A DNA stretch of 64,000 nucleotides from Megaustenia siamemsis (GCA_032433765.1 JAVIAB010000025.1:34334282-34398281); one strand, 5' to 3'; shown: positions 33,051 through 45,039, numbered from the stretch's first letter. Translations and numbers: made by a program. The notes: a model not told the origin generated them from the letters alone.

Positions 33051-35719
33051 CCAAGACTGGTGAGAGCAACATTTAGAACAACCAAAAACAAAATAAAATT
33101 ACACATTATACAATGCTATGCACCAACCAACGATAAAGATGACTCAGTTAAAGATGATTTTTATAAACAGCTGCAATGCCAGATGGATGCAAGACGAGCC
33201 AAGGATATTATAATCTTGATGGGAGACCTAAATGCTAAGGTAGGATCAGACAACAGAGGCTTTGAAGAGATTATGGGAAAACATGGACTTGGAGATATAA
33301 ACGAGAATGGAGAGATATTTGTGAATTTCTGCGCCCTTAATCAAATGAGCCTAGGAGGAACAATATTCCAACATAAAAGAATACACAAAGCTACATGGGT
33401 GTCACCAGATCATAGAACGGAAAATCAAATTGATCACATATGTATTAATAATAAGTTTAAGTCATCCTTACAGGATGTAAAAGTATATAGAGGGGCAGAT
33501 ATAGCTTCTGATCATCATCTTCTGTTAGCCAAACTTAAAATTAAATTAAAAAGGTATACTACAACGAATAAGGGCAGAACGTATTTCAATGTAGGGTTTC
33601 TTAAAGAACAAGGAATTAAAGATAAATTCGCAGTCACAATATCAAACAAATACCAAGTCCTCCAACAACTAGAAAATACTATAAATATAGAAGATCATTG
33701 GAAACAGGTAAAAAATATATGGAAAGAGACATGCGAAGAAACACTGGGGAAAAGAGAACGCCAGAATAAGGCATGGATGACAGCAGAGACCCTGGATAAA
33801 ATTAAAGAAAGAAAGAACAAGAAAGCAGACATAAATAAAAGCAAAACAAGAAGTAATAAAGCCAAGACACAGGAAGCTTACACAGAGGTGAATAAAGAAG
33901 TGAGAAGATGCATTAAAAGGGATAAGAGGAAATATATAGATGAATTAGCTAAAGAGGCAGAAGAAGCAGCAAATAAAGGGAATATGAAAGAACTGTACAA
34001 CAGCACAAAGAAATTAGGTGGAAAATACAAACAGATCAACGCCTTTATCAAAGATAAGAAAGGAAATCTGCTTAGTAATATAAAGGAACAAATGGAGAGA
34101 TGGAAGGAGCACTTTGAAGAACTTTTGAACAGACCTGGCTCAAATAATCCTCCAGATATACTACCAGCAGAAGAAGAATTACACGTTAACTGCGGAAAAC
34201 CAAGCAAAGAAGAAATAATGAAAGCCATCAAACTGTTAAAAGATGGTAAAGCCACAGGACCAGATGAAATTCCTACGGAAGCCATCAAAGCAGATATTAT
34301 CACCTCTACCAAGATGTTACATAATCTATTGGATAAAATTTGGGAGAGGGAAGAAATACCTAAAGACTGGAGAGAAGGTTATATGATCAAACTACCAAAG
34401 AAAGGAAGTTTACATGAGTGCACAAATTATAGGGGAATTATGCTACTATCAGTGCCAGGAAAAATATTAGGCAGAATCATTCTGGAGAGACTAAAAGAGG
34501 CTATAGAGAAACACTTGAGAGATGAACAAGCAGGTTTTAGGAAGAACAGATCATGTGCTGATCAAATAACTACTCTACGTATAATAGTTGAACAAATTTT
34601 TGAACTAAAATCCCCACTTTATATTGGATTCATAGATTACGAAAAGGCATTTGATAGTTTAGACAGAAGAATGCTTTGGAAGTTGCTGAGTCATTATGGA
34701 ATCCCCATAAAGTTTATTAACCTGATAAAAACAATGTATGAAGGAACAAAATGTAGTGTGGTGCATGAAGGACAGCTTACAGAAGCATTTGAAATAAGAA
34801 CAGGAGTAAGGCAAGGATGCCTTCTGTCTCCATTTCTCTTTCTACTGGCCATAGATTGGATTATGAAAATAACTCAAAACAACAGAAATGGGATCCAGTG
34901 GTCACTGACCAAACAACTTGATGATTTAGACTTTGCTGATGACATAGCTCTCCTATCACACAGCCACCAACAGATGCAAGATAAAATGAGTATATTAGAT
35001 GAAAGATCACAACAGCTAGGACTAAAGATTAATAGAGATAAGACCAACATTATGAGAATTAATGCAGTTGCAATAACCAAATAAAACTAGGAGAAATACC
35101 TCTACTAGACGTACAATCTTATATATATCTGGGCAGTAATATAGATAAAGAGGGAGGAACAGAAAACGATACCAAAATAAGGATATCAAAAGCAAGAGGA
35201 GCTTTCATTGCACTGGGAAACATATGGAAATCCAAAGAAATTAGGCTAAATACAAAAATACAAATTTTCAACTCCAATGTTAAGTCGGTTCTATTATATG
35301 GCTGTGAAACATGGAGAATAACAAAATTGACAATCACGAAGGTACAGACTTTCATTAATGGATGCTTGCGCAGAATAAAGGGATGGAAATGGCAGGACAA
35401 AGTCACAAACGTGGAATTATGGAAATGTACCGGTCAAATACCAGTGGATAAAGAAATACAGCGAAGACGATGGCGATGGATAGGACACACACTACGGAAA
35501 CCAACTGAGAGTATTACACAACAGGCCCTTTTTTGGAATCCCCAGGGGAAAAGACAAAGAGGAAGACCAAGGAATTCTTGGAGAAGACAGATTGAAGCAG
35601 AGATGAAGATGATGGGGAAGACATGGAATGATCTTAAAAGAATTGCAAAAAACAGAACGACTTGGAAAGTGTTTGTTGAAGACCTATGCTCCACTGGGAG
35701 CTAAAAGGTAGAAGAAGAG
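33051..35719 (+). mobile_element. LINE family A, best copy (5'-truncated), nested in LINE B
   Basis: The 2,669-bp element is flanked by perfect 12-bp direct repeats GAAGAGCCAGTA (33039-33050 and 35720-35731), a target-site duplication. The 5' end falls inside the endonuclease domain; the 3' end is GGGAGCTAAAAGGTAGAAGA. Both family A insertions with clear ends (this one and 6187-8014) end in the same AGGTAGAAG sequence. Confidence 0.88.
33060..35704 (+). pseudogene. LINE A polyprotein: AP endonuclease (partial) - reverse transcriptase, one frameshift
   Basis: The open frame 33060-35084 (674 residues) starts within the endonuclease: YAPTNDKDD near residue 21, MGDLNAKVG near 53-61 (D-x-N), SDHHLLLAKL near 150. 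A lysine-rich linker follows, then RT: NYRGIMLLSVPGK near 453, motif A FIDYEKAFDS near 523, motif B GVRQGCLLSP near 581, motif C FADDIALL near 624, motif D GLKINRDKTN near 645. Loss of one G near 35071, compared with TTGGCAATAACC at 7380, shifts the frame and stops it at 35084. The frame resumes to 35704 through YLGSNIDKEG, SVLLYGCETW, RRWRWIGHTLRKP and GRPRNSWRRQI, ending LCSTGS. The first catalytic residues (the N and E motifs) are lost with the 5' end. Otherwise this is the freshest LINE in the window. Clade not assigned. Confidence 0.9.
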
Positions 35720-36145
35720 GAAGAGCCAGTATAAACATATGGATGTGAATCATGGGCAATAGGAAAACAGACAAGAAAATCACTGAAGTCTGTAGAAATG
35801 TGTTTAACAGAAGAATGTTGAGAATACCATAGACAGCTAAGAAAAGTAGTGAAAATGTTCTGAAAGAGGCCAAAGCAAAGAGAGAACTAATTTCCAATAT
35901 TAGAAAGAAACAATCATCATTTTATTGTCATGTAATGAGAAGAGAACTGAATATATTGTAACAACTGGGAAAATTGAGGGACGAAGAGATAGAGGGAAGC
36001 AAAAAGAAAAAAAATACCAGACAGCTTAAGAGAATGGCTTGCCAGAAGGTCAACAACATAAATTATAAATAACTGTCGAGATAGAAGATTGTAGAGAGAC
36101 ATGATCACCTACGCCAGCAGTCCCAGTACTTGATGATGATGATTA
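35720..36145 (+). mobile_element. LINE family B, right part of the split copy
   Basis: It opens with the duplicated GAAGAGCCAGTA, then continues the family B C-terminal region (ATGGATGTGAATCATGG, AAGAATGTTGAGAATACC, then ACCAGACAGCTTAAGAGAAT) to the GATGATGATGAT tail. Frames are broken. From 36146 to 36517 I see nothing but AT-rich intron. Confidence 0.82.
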
Positions 36146-36517
36146 CATAAGGATGTCAAAGATAACTTGTTGATGTAAAAGGTATAATACTAAAAACAAT
36201 TGAATCTCTTTTAAAAGATGTAATTACAGTTTAAAATATCATATATTCTTCTTTTCTTCCACTTTTATACTGATAAAACAGCAGATTGATAAATACGTCT
36301 GTGGTGGGGATGGTAGAATGCACACACTTTAAGACTGGACGGTCGTGATAATAAACCCTTGCGACTGTCGTTAATGACGTAGTCTTGATCCAACGATTTG
36401 AAATTAATCTTCGAACACAATTGCTGATATATTTTCTTGTCATTAAAATAAGTTAGACCAATAATATATATCTGTTAGGTTGGTTGCACTACAAATGTAA
36501 TATGTGGCATATTTCAG

Positions 36518-36641
36518 GCAGATAGATTGGACATCATACTCTAGTCAGCCCATCGCTACTATAAATGCAAGGGATCCGGAATCACCACATTTTTCTTCTT
36601 GGTATGACTACAGAGTTCAGCTTGTGAAGATGGAATTTAAG
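36518..36641 (+). CDS. Exon B2: middle segment of an Ig-like domain (module 2)
   Basis: This 124-nt exon lies between GTGGCATATTTCAG and the donor TTTAAG|GTTTGG, entering in phase 2 and leaving in phase 0. After completing an arginine codon with A2 it reads QIDWTSYSSQPIATINARDP, then ESPHFSSWYDYRVQLVKMEF and K. The tryptophan in IDW is where the Ig core tryptophan is expected, about 17 residues after the A2 cysteine. RVQLVKMEFK parallels RVTFVGYENQ at the end of B1, and both fit the strand before the C-exon motif. Phases match A2 on the left and C2 on the right exactly. The call rests on this agreement and the shared splice-site sequences with B1; there is no transcript evidence. Confidence 0.75.
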
Positions 36642-36779
36642 GTTTGGTCAATTGTTTCTAGCTTTCCTAAATTGATTTTGGTGTTTGATAAATTATATAG
36701 TAAACATACAAAATTGATTATCATGTTTTACGTGTTGTGTTTTGAGACCTGATAAATTGATGTTGAGATTTGGTAAATT

Positions 36780-37010
36780 GTTGTTACTGAAACACTTTAC
36801 ATCAATGTTGGGACGTTACACATTTATAATGTTTGATCATCTGCTTTGAGACATGGTATATTTCTTTGATACATCACACATTTATCATGTTTGATAATTT
36901 GCTTTGAGACATGGTATATTTCTTTGATACATCACACATTTATCATGTTTGATCATTTGCTTTGAGACATGATATATTTCTTTGATACATCACATTTTTA
37001 CAGACTTTCT
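36780..37010. repeat. About 58-65-bp tandem repeat, 3-4 copies
   Basis: Copies share TTTCTTTGATACATCACA and TTTGCTTTGAGACATGGTAT. The array is just after exon B2 in the B2-C2 intron. Confidence 0.85.
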
Positions 37011-37100
37011 TAACTGAACACAGATTTCCTCCATCTTCTTTGTTCCTATATCAAACGGTAAAATCAAGTTGTTAACACCTTCCAGTCCAATATATTAAAA

Positions 37101-37132
37101 TGATGGGAATGGCAGGACACAATTACTAACAT
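37101..37132 (+). mobile_element. LINE family A fragment, left part (split by LINE B)
   Basis: TGATGGGAATGGCAGGACAC and AATTACTAACAT match LINE A near 35380. It continues at 37837 after an inserted LINE B. AATTACTAACAT occurs at 37121-37132 and 37825-37836, the target-site duplication. Confidence 0.72.
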
Positions 37133-37824
37133 CATAATCATCATCAAGTACCGGGCCTGCTGGTGTAGGTGATCATGTCACTCCACAACTTTCGATCTCA
37201 ACAATTATTTATCATTTCTGTTGTTGACCTTCTGCCTAGCCATTCTCTTAAGCTGTCTGGCATGTTCTCTCTTTGCTTCCCTCTATTCTCTTCGTCCCTC
37301 AATGTTCCCATTTGTTACAATATATTCCAACTGTTCTCTCCTCATTTTGAAGTCTTAATCGCTAAGAATGAAAATAAGTTACAAGAAATGTTAGGAATTA
37401 TAGTGAAAGAAAGTAAAAATAAAGGACTCAAAAAGACAGACGTAATGGTAAAAACAAAGAAAACGGCATCATCTCAGTGCAAAATAAAGACAAGCGGAAC
37501 AATATTAAAACAGGTAAAAGAATTTGAATATTTGGGAACTTTGTTAACCTTAGACGGAAGATGTACAAAAGAGGTGAGGTGCAGAATGGCTCAGGCAAAA
37601 GCAGCTTTCCAAAAACATTAGGATACTATGCAATCCATTTTTTACAATAAAAGCAAGAAAAAAAGTTCTTAATTGTTATGTAGAACCAGTCTTATAATAT
37701 GAATGTGAATGATGGACAATAGGAAAAAAGACAAGAAAATCACTGGAGTGTTTGGAAAAATGGTTTTACTGAAGAATGTTGAGAATACCATGGTCAGCTA
37801 AGAAGAGTAATGAAAACGTTCTGA
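37133..37824 (-). mobile_element. LINE family B insertion with internal inversion (twin-priming form)
   Basis: The left segment (37133-37345) is the family B 3' end on the minus strand, starting with the tail complement. The right segment (37350-37824) is an upstream part of family B on the + strand, with AKNENKLQEMLGIIVKES-like and KIKTSGTILKQVKEFEYLGT coding. It ends at GTTCTGAA. Relative to a normal copy about 80 bp are lost between the two pieces. One inverted 5' part inside a single pair of 12-bp target-site duplications is the product expected from twin priming. Confidence 0.75.
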
Positions 37825-37836
37825 AATTACTAACAT

Positions 37837-38140
37837 GGAATTATGGAAATGTGCCAGTCAAACATCAGTGGAAAAAAGAGATACGTGAAGACAATGGCAC
37901 TGGATATGACACGCACTACGGAAACCAACTGAGAGTATTACACAACAGGTCTTTTCTTTGGAACACCCAAGGAAAAAGACGAGAGTAAGACCAAAAATAT
38001 TCTTGGAGAAGACAGATAGAAGCAGAGATGAAGGTGATGGGGAAGACATGCAATGATCTTAAAAGAATGGCAAGAAATAGAACGGCATGGAAATTGTGTG
38101 TTGAAGACCTATGCTCCACAGGGAGCTGAAAAGGTAGAAG
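37837..38140 (+). mobile_element. LINE family A fragment, right part
   Basis: It continues from 37132 with GGAATTATGGAAATGTGCCA to the GGGAGCTGAAAAGGTAGAAG terminus. Frames are broken. From 38141 to 38771 I recognise nothing; a 77-residue minus-strand frame at 38390-38623 has no known motif. Confidence 0.8.
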
Positions 38141-38771
38141 AGAGTTCAATATATTGATCTCCAGCTTGCCTTTACTTTATATAGTCACATTTTTTTTAGA
38201 GTTTTCTTGTCAGATTTAAGCTGAACAAAATCGCCATTGTCATTTATATAAAAACATGATTATAATAATAACAAGGCTTTCCAAGGACTGTTTACACTAA
38301 GTTCTCTTTCTCTGATGTGGATTATCCACTAGAGCCGTTCTGTTTCTTTGCATGAATTCTTCAAGTGGGTTGTCTCCTCGACACTTGCTTTACCACCAGG
38401 TCGTGAATCCAGGGCAAGTCTTGATGTAAAAACTAACTTGAAATGAAGAAATGACAGTCCTGGGTCTCAACATTTGTATTTGAGACAGCCAATCGTATGT
38501 GATATATGCTGCGTCATACTTTCTTTCCTGCAGTTTCTTACAAGTTTTGGTTTTATTTGAGTCAGCGACACTGTACTCTGGGCATTCCCTTATCCATTCC
38601 GCTAACCTTTCAAAAGCCAGCACGATATGTTTACACAGATCCGCATGTTACGACCTGATTGTGAACTATCCATTTCCATCCCCACAGAGTATTTGTTCTT
38701 CCCTTCACCCAGTCTCAAACCCTGCTCTCTTTGCCGCATGCCTGGTTTATTTTTACGGAGCATTCTTTGAA

Positions 38772-39030
38772 AGGGGAGCCACGATAGCTCAGGTGTTAAT
38801 GAACTGGACTACAAAGGACAAGGTTCGATCCTGATAGACGGCTTCCGGGTGCACCAAGCCTTAAATGGGTACAGGATTTTTTTCTGGGAAAGTAAAACGG
38901 CACGGGCGTAATACCGACCATATTACCCAAAAATTATGTGCCGAAGGTCTTTTAAATTTATGGCCATAAACACAATATTCCCTATAGGCCACTTGGCGTG
39001 ACGGGGGCTCTTTACTTTTTTTTTTTTTTT
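38772..39030 (+). mobile_element. SINE family S3, full-length copy
   Basis: The tRNA-like head has GATAGCTCAGGTGTTAATG (A box) and AAGGTTCGATCCTG (B box). The body includes GGCACGGGCGTAATACCGAC and the end CACTTGGCGTGACGGGGGC, then a poly-T run. Other copies: 49041-49300 (+), 59445-59707 (-), partial at 45290-45355 (-) and 55665-55720 (+). From 39031 to 39419 I see nothing certain. Confidence 0.85.
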
Positions 39031-39419
39031 AAAGAGTATATTTTAGCATCAACAGAAGTCGCATTAGATAAATGTAAACAACTCACATGTAATTACTATC
39101 AAAGTAGTATTTTAATTCCAATCATAAAAAATGGTTGTTACATCTTGTTTAAGTGAAGATGTCATTAGTAAACTAAACTCCACTCATTCTTCAGATTGAC
39201 ATTTGATTGGAGGGGTTCGATTTTGCGACATTTTAGAAAAAATATAAATATTCTAGAATAGTTAACTTTTATGTTATTGTTACCTTAGTCCAGTAACATT
39301 TATTAGCAGAGTAAATATTTCAAAACGCAAACATTTCTGTATGCAAAATAACCATCTTTTAGCCACAAATGTTGGAAAACTGTACATTATAGCATCTCCA
39401 TCATGACCATGTTAATGTA

Positions 39420-42400
39420 AAGTAAAGGTAAAGGTTCCCATCACGCTTTGCTCGGCGTATGGAGAATATGGTGGTAGTGACCCTATTTTTCTATAACCAG
39501 GGCACATTTTTGGGTGATGCGACCTGTATCACGCCAGGCCGCCTTTAATTCACAGAAAAATCTCTGGTACCCATTTTCAGAGTTTGGGTGAACCCCGGAG
39601 CCTTGTCAGTACGAAAAAAATCCGCCACTGCTGGGGATCGAGCCCGGACACTTCTGATCAGAAAGCGAGCACACTAACCACTCAGCCACCAAGGCGAGAA
39701 CACTAACCACTCAGCCACCGAGGCGAACACACTAACCAATCAGCCACCAAGGCGAGCACACTAACCAATCAGCCACTGAGACGAGCACACTAACCACTCA
39801 GCCACCGAGGCGAACACACTAAACACTCAGCCACCAAGGCGAGCACACTAACCAATCAGCCACTGAGGCGAGCACACTAACCAATCAGCCACTGAGGCGA
39901 GCACACTAACCAATCAGACACTGAATCGAGCACACTAACCAATCAGTCACCGAGGCGAGCACACTAACCACTCAGCCACCAAGGCGAGCACACTAACCAC
40001 TCAGACACTAAGTTGAACACACTAACCACTCAGCCACCAAGGCGAGCACACTAACCACTCAGCCACTGAGGCGAGCACACTAACCACTCAGTCACTGAGG
40101 CGAGCACACTAACCAATCAGCCACTGAGGCGAGCACACTAACCACTCAGCCACCAAGGCGAGACACTAATCACTCAGCCACTGAGGCGAGACACTAACCA
40201 CTCAGCCACCGAGGCGAGCACACTAACCAATCAGCCACTAAGGCGAGCACACTAACCTCTCAGCCACTGAAGCGAGCACACTAATCTCTCAGCCACCAAG
40301 GCGAGCACACTAACCAATCAGCCACCAAGGCGAGCACACTAACCAATCAGCCACTAAGGCTAGCACACTAACCACTAAGCCACTCAGGCGAGAAAACTAA
40401 CCACTCAGCCACTAAGGCGAGCACACTAACCACTCAGCCACCAAAGCGAGCACACTAACCACTCAGCCACCAAGGCGAGAACACTAACCACTCAGCCACC
40501 GAGGCGAACACACTAACCAATCAGCCACCAAGGCGAGCACACTAACCAATCAGCCACTGAGACGAGCACACTAACCACTCAGCCACCGAGGCGAACACAC
40601 TAAACACTCAGCCACCTAGGCGAGCACACTAACCAATCAGCCACTGAGGCGAGCACACTAACCAATCAGCCACTGAGGCGAGCACACTAACCAATCAGCC
40701 ACTGAGGCGAGCACACTAACCACTTAGCCACTGAGGCGAGCACACTAACCACTCAGCCACCAAGTCAAGCACACTAACCACTCAGACACTAAAGCGAACA
40801 CACTAACCACTCAGCCACCAAGGCGAACACACTAACCACTCAGCCACCAAGACGAGCACACTAACCACTCAGCCACTGAGGCGAGCACACTAACCCACAG
40901 CCACTGAGGCGAGCACACTAACCAATCAGCCACTGAGGCGAGCACACTAACCACTCAGCCACCAAGGCGAGACACTAATCACTCAGCCACTGAGGCGAGA
41001 CACTAACCACTCAGCCACTGAGGCGACCACACTAACCACTCAGCCACCGAGGCGAGCACACTAACCAAACCGCCACTAAGGCGAGCACACTAACCTGTCA
41101 GCCACTGAAGCGAGCACACTAATCTCTCAGCCACCAAGGCGAGCACACTAACCAATCAGCCACCAAGGCGAGCACACTAACCAATCAGCCACTAAGGCTA
41201 GCACACTAACCACTAAGCCACTCAGGCGAGAAAACTAACCACTCAGCCACTAAGGCGAGCACACTAACCACTCACCCACCAAAGCGAGCACACTAACCAC
41301 TCAGCCACCAAGGCGAGAACACTAACCACTCAGCCACCGAGGCGAACACACTAAACACTCAGCCACCAAGTCGAGCACACTAACCAATCAGCCACTGAGG
41401 CGAGCCCACTAACCACTCAGCCATCGAGGCGAACACACTAAACACTCAGCCAACAAGGCGAGCACACTAACCAATCAGCCACTGAGGCGAGCACACTAAC
41501 CAATCAGCCACTGAGTCGAGCACACTAACCACTCAGCCACCGAGGCGAGCACACTAACCACTCAGCCACCAAGGCGAGCACACTATCCACTCAAACACTA
41601 AAGCGAACACACTAACCACTTAGCCACCAAGGCGAACACACTAACCACTCAGCCACCAAAGCGAGCACACTAAACACTCAGCCACCAAGGCGAGCACACT
41701 AACCAATCAGCCACTGAGGCGAGCACACTAACCAATTAGCCACTAAGGCGAGCACACTAACCACTAAGCCACTCAGGCGAGCAAACTAACCACTCAGCCA
41801 CCAAGGCGAGCACACTAACCACTCAGCCACCAAGGCGAGCATACTAACCACTCAGCCACCTAGGCGAGCACACTAACCACTCAGCCACTAAGGCGAGCAC
41901 ACTAACCACTCACCCACAAAAGCGAACACACTAACCACTCAGCCACCAAGGTGAGCACACTAACCACTCAGCCACCAAGGCGAGCACGCTAACCGCTCAG
42001 CCATCAAGGCGAGCACACTAACCACAAGCCACCTAGGCGAGCACACTAACCACTCAGCCACCAAGGCGAGCATACTAACCACTCAGCCACCAAGGCGAGC
42101 ATGCTAACCACTCAGCCACCTAGGCGAGCACACTAACCACTCAGCCGTCAAGGCGAGCACACTAACCAATCAGCCACTGAGGCGAGCACACTAACCATTC
42201 AGTCACTGAGGCGAGCTCACTAACCACTCAGCCACCGAGGTGAACACACTAAACACTCAGCAACCAAGGCGAGCACACTAACCAATCAGCCACTGAGGCG
42301 AGCACACTAACCAATCAGACACTGAATCGAGCACACTAACCAATCAGTCACCGAGGCGAGCACACTAACCACTCAGCCACCAAGGCGAGCACACTAACCA

Positions 42401-44475
42401 CTCAGACACTAAGTCGAACACACTAACCACTCAGCCACCAAGGCGAGCACACTAACCACTCAGCCACTGAGGCGAGCACACTAACCACTCAGTCACTGAG
42501 GCGAGCACACTAACCAATCAGCCACTGAGGCGAGCACACTAACCAATTAGCCACTAAGGCGAGCACACTAACCACTAAGCCACTCAGGCGAGCACACTAA
42601 CCAATTAGCCACTAAGGCGAGACACTAATCACTCAGCCACTGAGGCGAGACACTAATCACTCAGCCACTGAGGCGAGCAACTAACCAATCAGCCACCTAG
42701 GCGACCACACTAACCCCTCAGCCACCAAGGCGAACACACTAACCACTCAGCCACCAAAGCGAGCACACTAACCACTCAGCCACCAAGGTGAGCACACTAA
42801 CCACTCAGCCACCAAGGCGAGCACACTAACCACACAGCCACTAAGGTTAGCACACTAACCACTCAGCTACCAAGGCGAGAAAACTAACCATTCAGCCACC
42901 AGGGCAAGCACACTAACCAATCAGCCATCAAGGCGAGCACACTAACCACTCAGCCACCAACCCGAGAACACTAACCACTCAGCCACTGAGGCGAGCACAC
43001 TAAACACTCAGCCACTGAGGCGAGCACACCAACAAATCAGCCACTGAGGCGAGCACTCTAACCTCTCAGCCACTGAGGCTAGCACACTAACCACTCAGCC
43101 ACCAAGGCGAGCACACTAACCAATCAGCCACCAAGGCGAGCACACTAACCACTCAGCCACTCAGGCGAGCAAACTAACCACTCAGCCACCAAGGCGAGCA
43201 CTCTAACCACTCAGCCACAAAAGCGAGCACACTAACCAATCAGCCATCGAGGCGAGCACACTAACCACTCGGCCACCAAGGCGAGAACACTAACCATTCA
43301 GCCACAAAGGCGAACACACTAACCACTCAGCCATCAAGGCGAGCAAACTAACCATTCAGCCACCGAGGCGAGCACACTAACCACTCAGCCCCCGAGGCGA
43401 GCACACTGACCAATCAGCCACCAAGGTGAGCACACTAACCAATCAGCCACCAAGACAAGCATACTAACCAATCAGCCACTAAGGCGAACACACTAACCAC
43501 TCAGCCGTCAAGGCGAGCAAACACTAACCACTCAGCCACTGAGTTGAGCACACTAACAACTCAGCCACTGAGGCGAGCACACAAACCAATCAGCCACTGA
43601 GGCGAGCACACTAACCACTCAAGAACCAAGGCGAGCACACTAATCACTCAGCCACTGAGGCGAGCACACTAACCACTCAGCCACTGAGGCGAACACATTA
43701 ACCACTCAGCCACCAAGGCGAGCACACTAACCACTCAGCCACCAAGGCGATAACACTAACCAATCAGCCAGGGAGGCGAGCACACTAATCTCTCAGCCAC
43801 CAAGGAGAGAACATTAACCGCTCAGCCATCAAGGCGAGCACACTAACCACAAGCCACCATGGCGAGCATACTAACCACTCAGCCATCTTGGCGAGCACAC
43901 TAACCACTCAGCCACCAAGGTGAGCACACTAACCACTCAGCCACCAAGGCGAGCACACTAACCACTCAGCCGTCAAGGCGAGCACACTAACCAATCAGCC
44001 ACCAAGGCGAGCACACTAACCACTCAGCCACCAAGGCGAGCACACTAACCAATCAGCCACCAAAACGAGTACACAACCACTCAGCCACCAAGGCGAGCAC
44101 ACTAACCACTCAGCCACCAAGGCGAGCACACTAACTACTCAGCCACCAAGGCGAGCACACTAACCAATCAGCCACCTAGGCGAGTACACAACCACTCAGC
44201 CACCAAGGCGAGCACACTAACCACTCAGCCACCGAGGCGAGCACACTAACCACTCAGCCACTGAGGCGAGCACACTAACCACTCAGCCACCGAGTCGAGC
44301 ACACTAACCAATCAGCCACCAAGGTGAGCGCGCTAACCAATCAGCCACCAAGGCGAGCACACTAACCTCTCAGCCACCAAGGCGAGCACACTAACCAATT
44401 AGCCACCAAGGCGAGCACACTAACCACTCAGCCACTGAGGCGAGCACACTAACCAATCAGCCACCAAGGCAAAAA
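39420..44475 (-). mobile_element. SINE family S2, internally expanded copy
   Basis: The 3' body is at the left (39420-39610; GGCGTGATACAGG on the minus strand, shared with 14095-14130). The B box CGGGCTCGATCCCCAGC (minus strand) is at 39630-39650. A short spacer then leads into the 29-bp array, whose unit is the A-box half of the tRNA-like head. Its last unit at about 44470 marks the SINE 5' end. Normal head distance from A to B box is about 40-50 bp; here it is about 4.8 kb. Confidence 0.75.
39665..44470. repeat. 29-bp minisatellite carrying a tRNA A-box motif, about 165 copies
   Basis: The + strand unit is GAGCACACTAACCACTCAGC, CACCAAGGC. On the minus strand it reads GGTGGCTGAGTGGTTAGTGT; TGGCTGAGTGG fits the Pol III A-box consensus TRGCNNAGYNGG-type core. 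Variant units (AATCAGCC, CACTGAGG, CATCAAGG) are interspersed. Linked variant blocks recur at about 781 bp (39691 to 40472) and 838 bp (40472 to 41310), so there is higher-order repetition. It lies in the B2-C2 intron. Confidence 0.96.
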
Positions 44476-44520
44476 GTTAGTAATGTGCCAAGCAGAATTA
44501 CACGCAATTCATGATTCAAT

Positions 44521-44909
44521 CAATCTATCTATCTATTGACCTTTCAACCGTAGCTGACCCATACGGCGTAGACCAAGATACACCTTCTAAATTTTTTATC
44601 TAAATTTTTATTCCAGCAGTTTTAAATTCTTTTAAAGATATTTTATCAAATCTCGCCATTTGTCTCTGTTCTGTGCAAGGAGCTCTATCTCATTGAGGTA
44701 ACCGATTCCTTCTGCTCTTGCCTCTCTCATCAGTGTTCTTCTCATTGTCTCTCTGGGTCTTCTTCTTTTTCCTCTTACCTGTTGTTTCGCACATGAGGGC
44801 TTGCTTTGCTATTCGGTTATTATCTCTTCTCAACATATGACCATCGTCTTTTCTTGATTACTGAAGATATTAGTGGTTGATTGGCGATTTCTCTAATTTC
44901 CTCGTTTCG
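44521..44909 (-). mobile_element. LINE family F, antisense 3' fragment with 15-bp duplications
   Basis: Read on the minus strand it encodes RRRPRETMRRTLMREARAEG then IGYLNEIELLAQNRDKWRDL, a typical LINE C-terminal tail, and ends in a GATAGATAGATAG tail. AATTCATGATTCAAT at 44506-44520 and 44910-44924 is a perfect 15-bp target-site duplication. It is severely 5'-truncated. Confidence 0.82.
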
Positions 44910-45039
44910 AATTCATGATTCAATACTAAGAAAATGTACCCACGCTACAAAAATATCATCAAAAAACAGTTGTAAAGTACACAACTTATAGCAAAAATTA
45001 ATGTACATCAACTTAATTTAGGTTCTTGGGCGCCTACAC

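Noticed and set aside
38390..38623. 77-residue minus-strand frame
   Set aside because: It has no recognisable motif, homologous copy or splice context; length is within chance.
39665..44470. Cluster of tRNA genes
   Set aside because: Each unit has an A-box-like core but no B box, anticodon arm or acceptor stem; only the SINE end has a B box.
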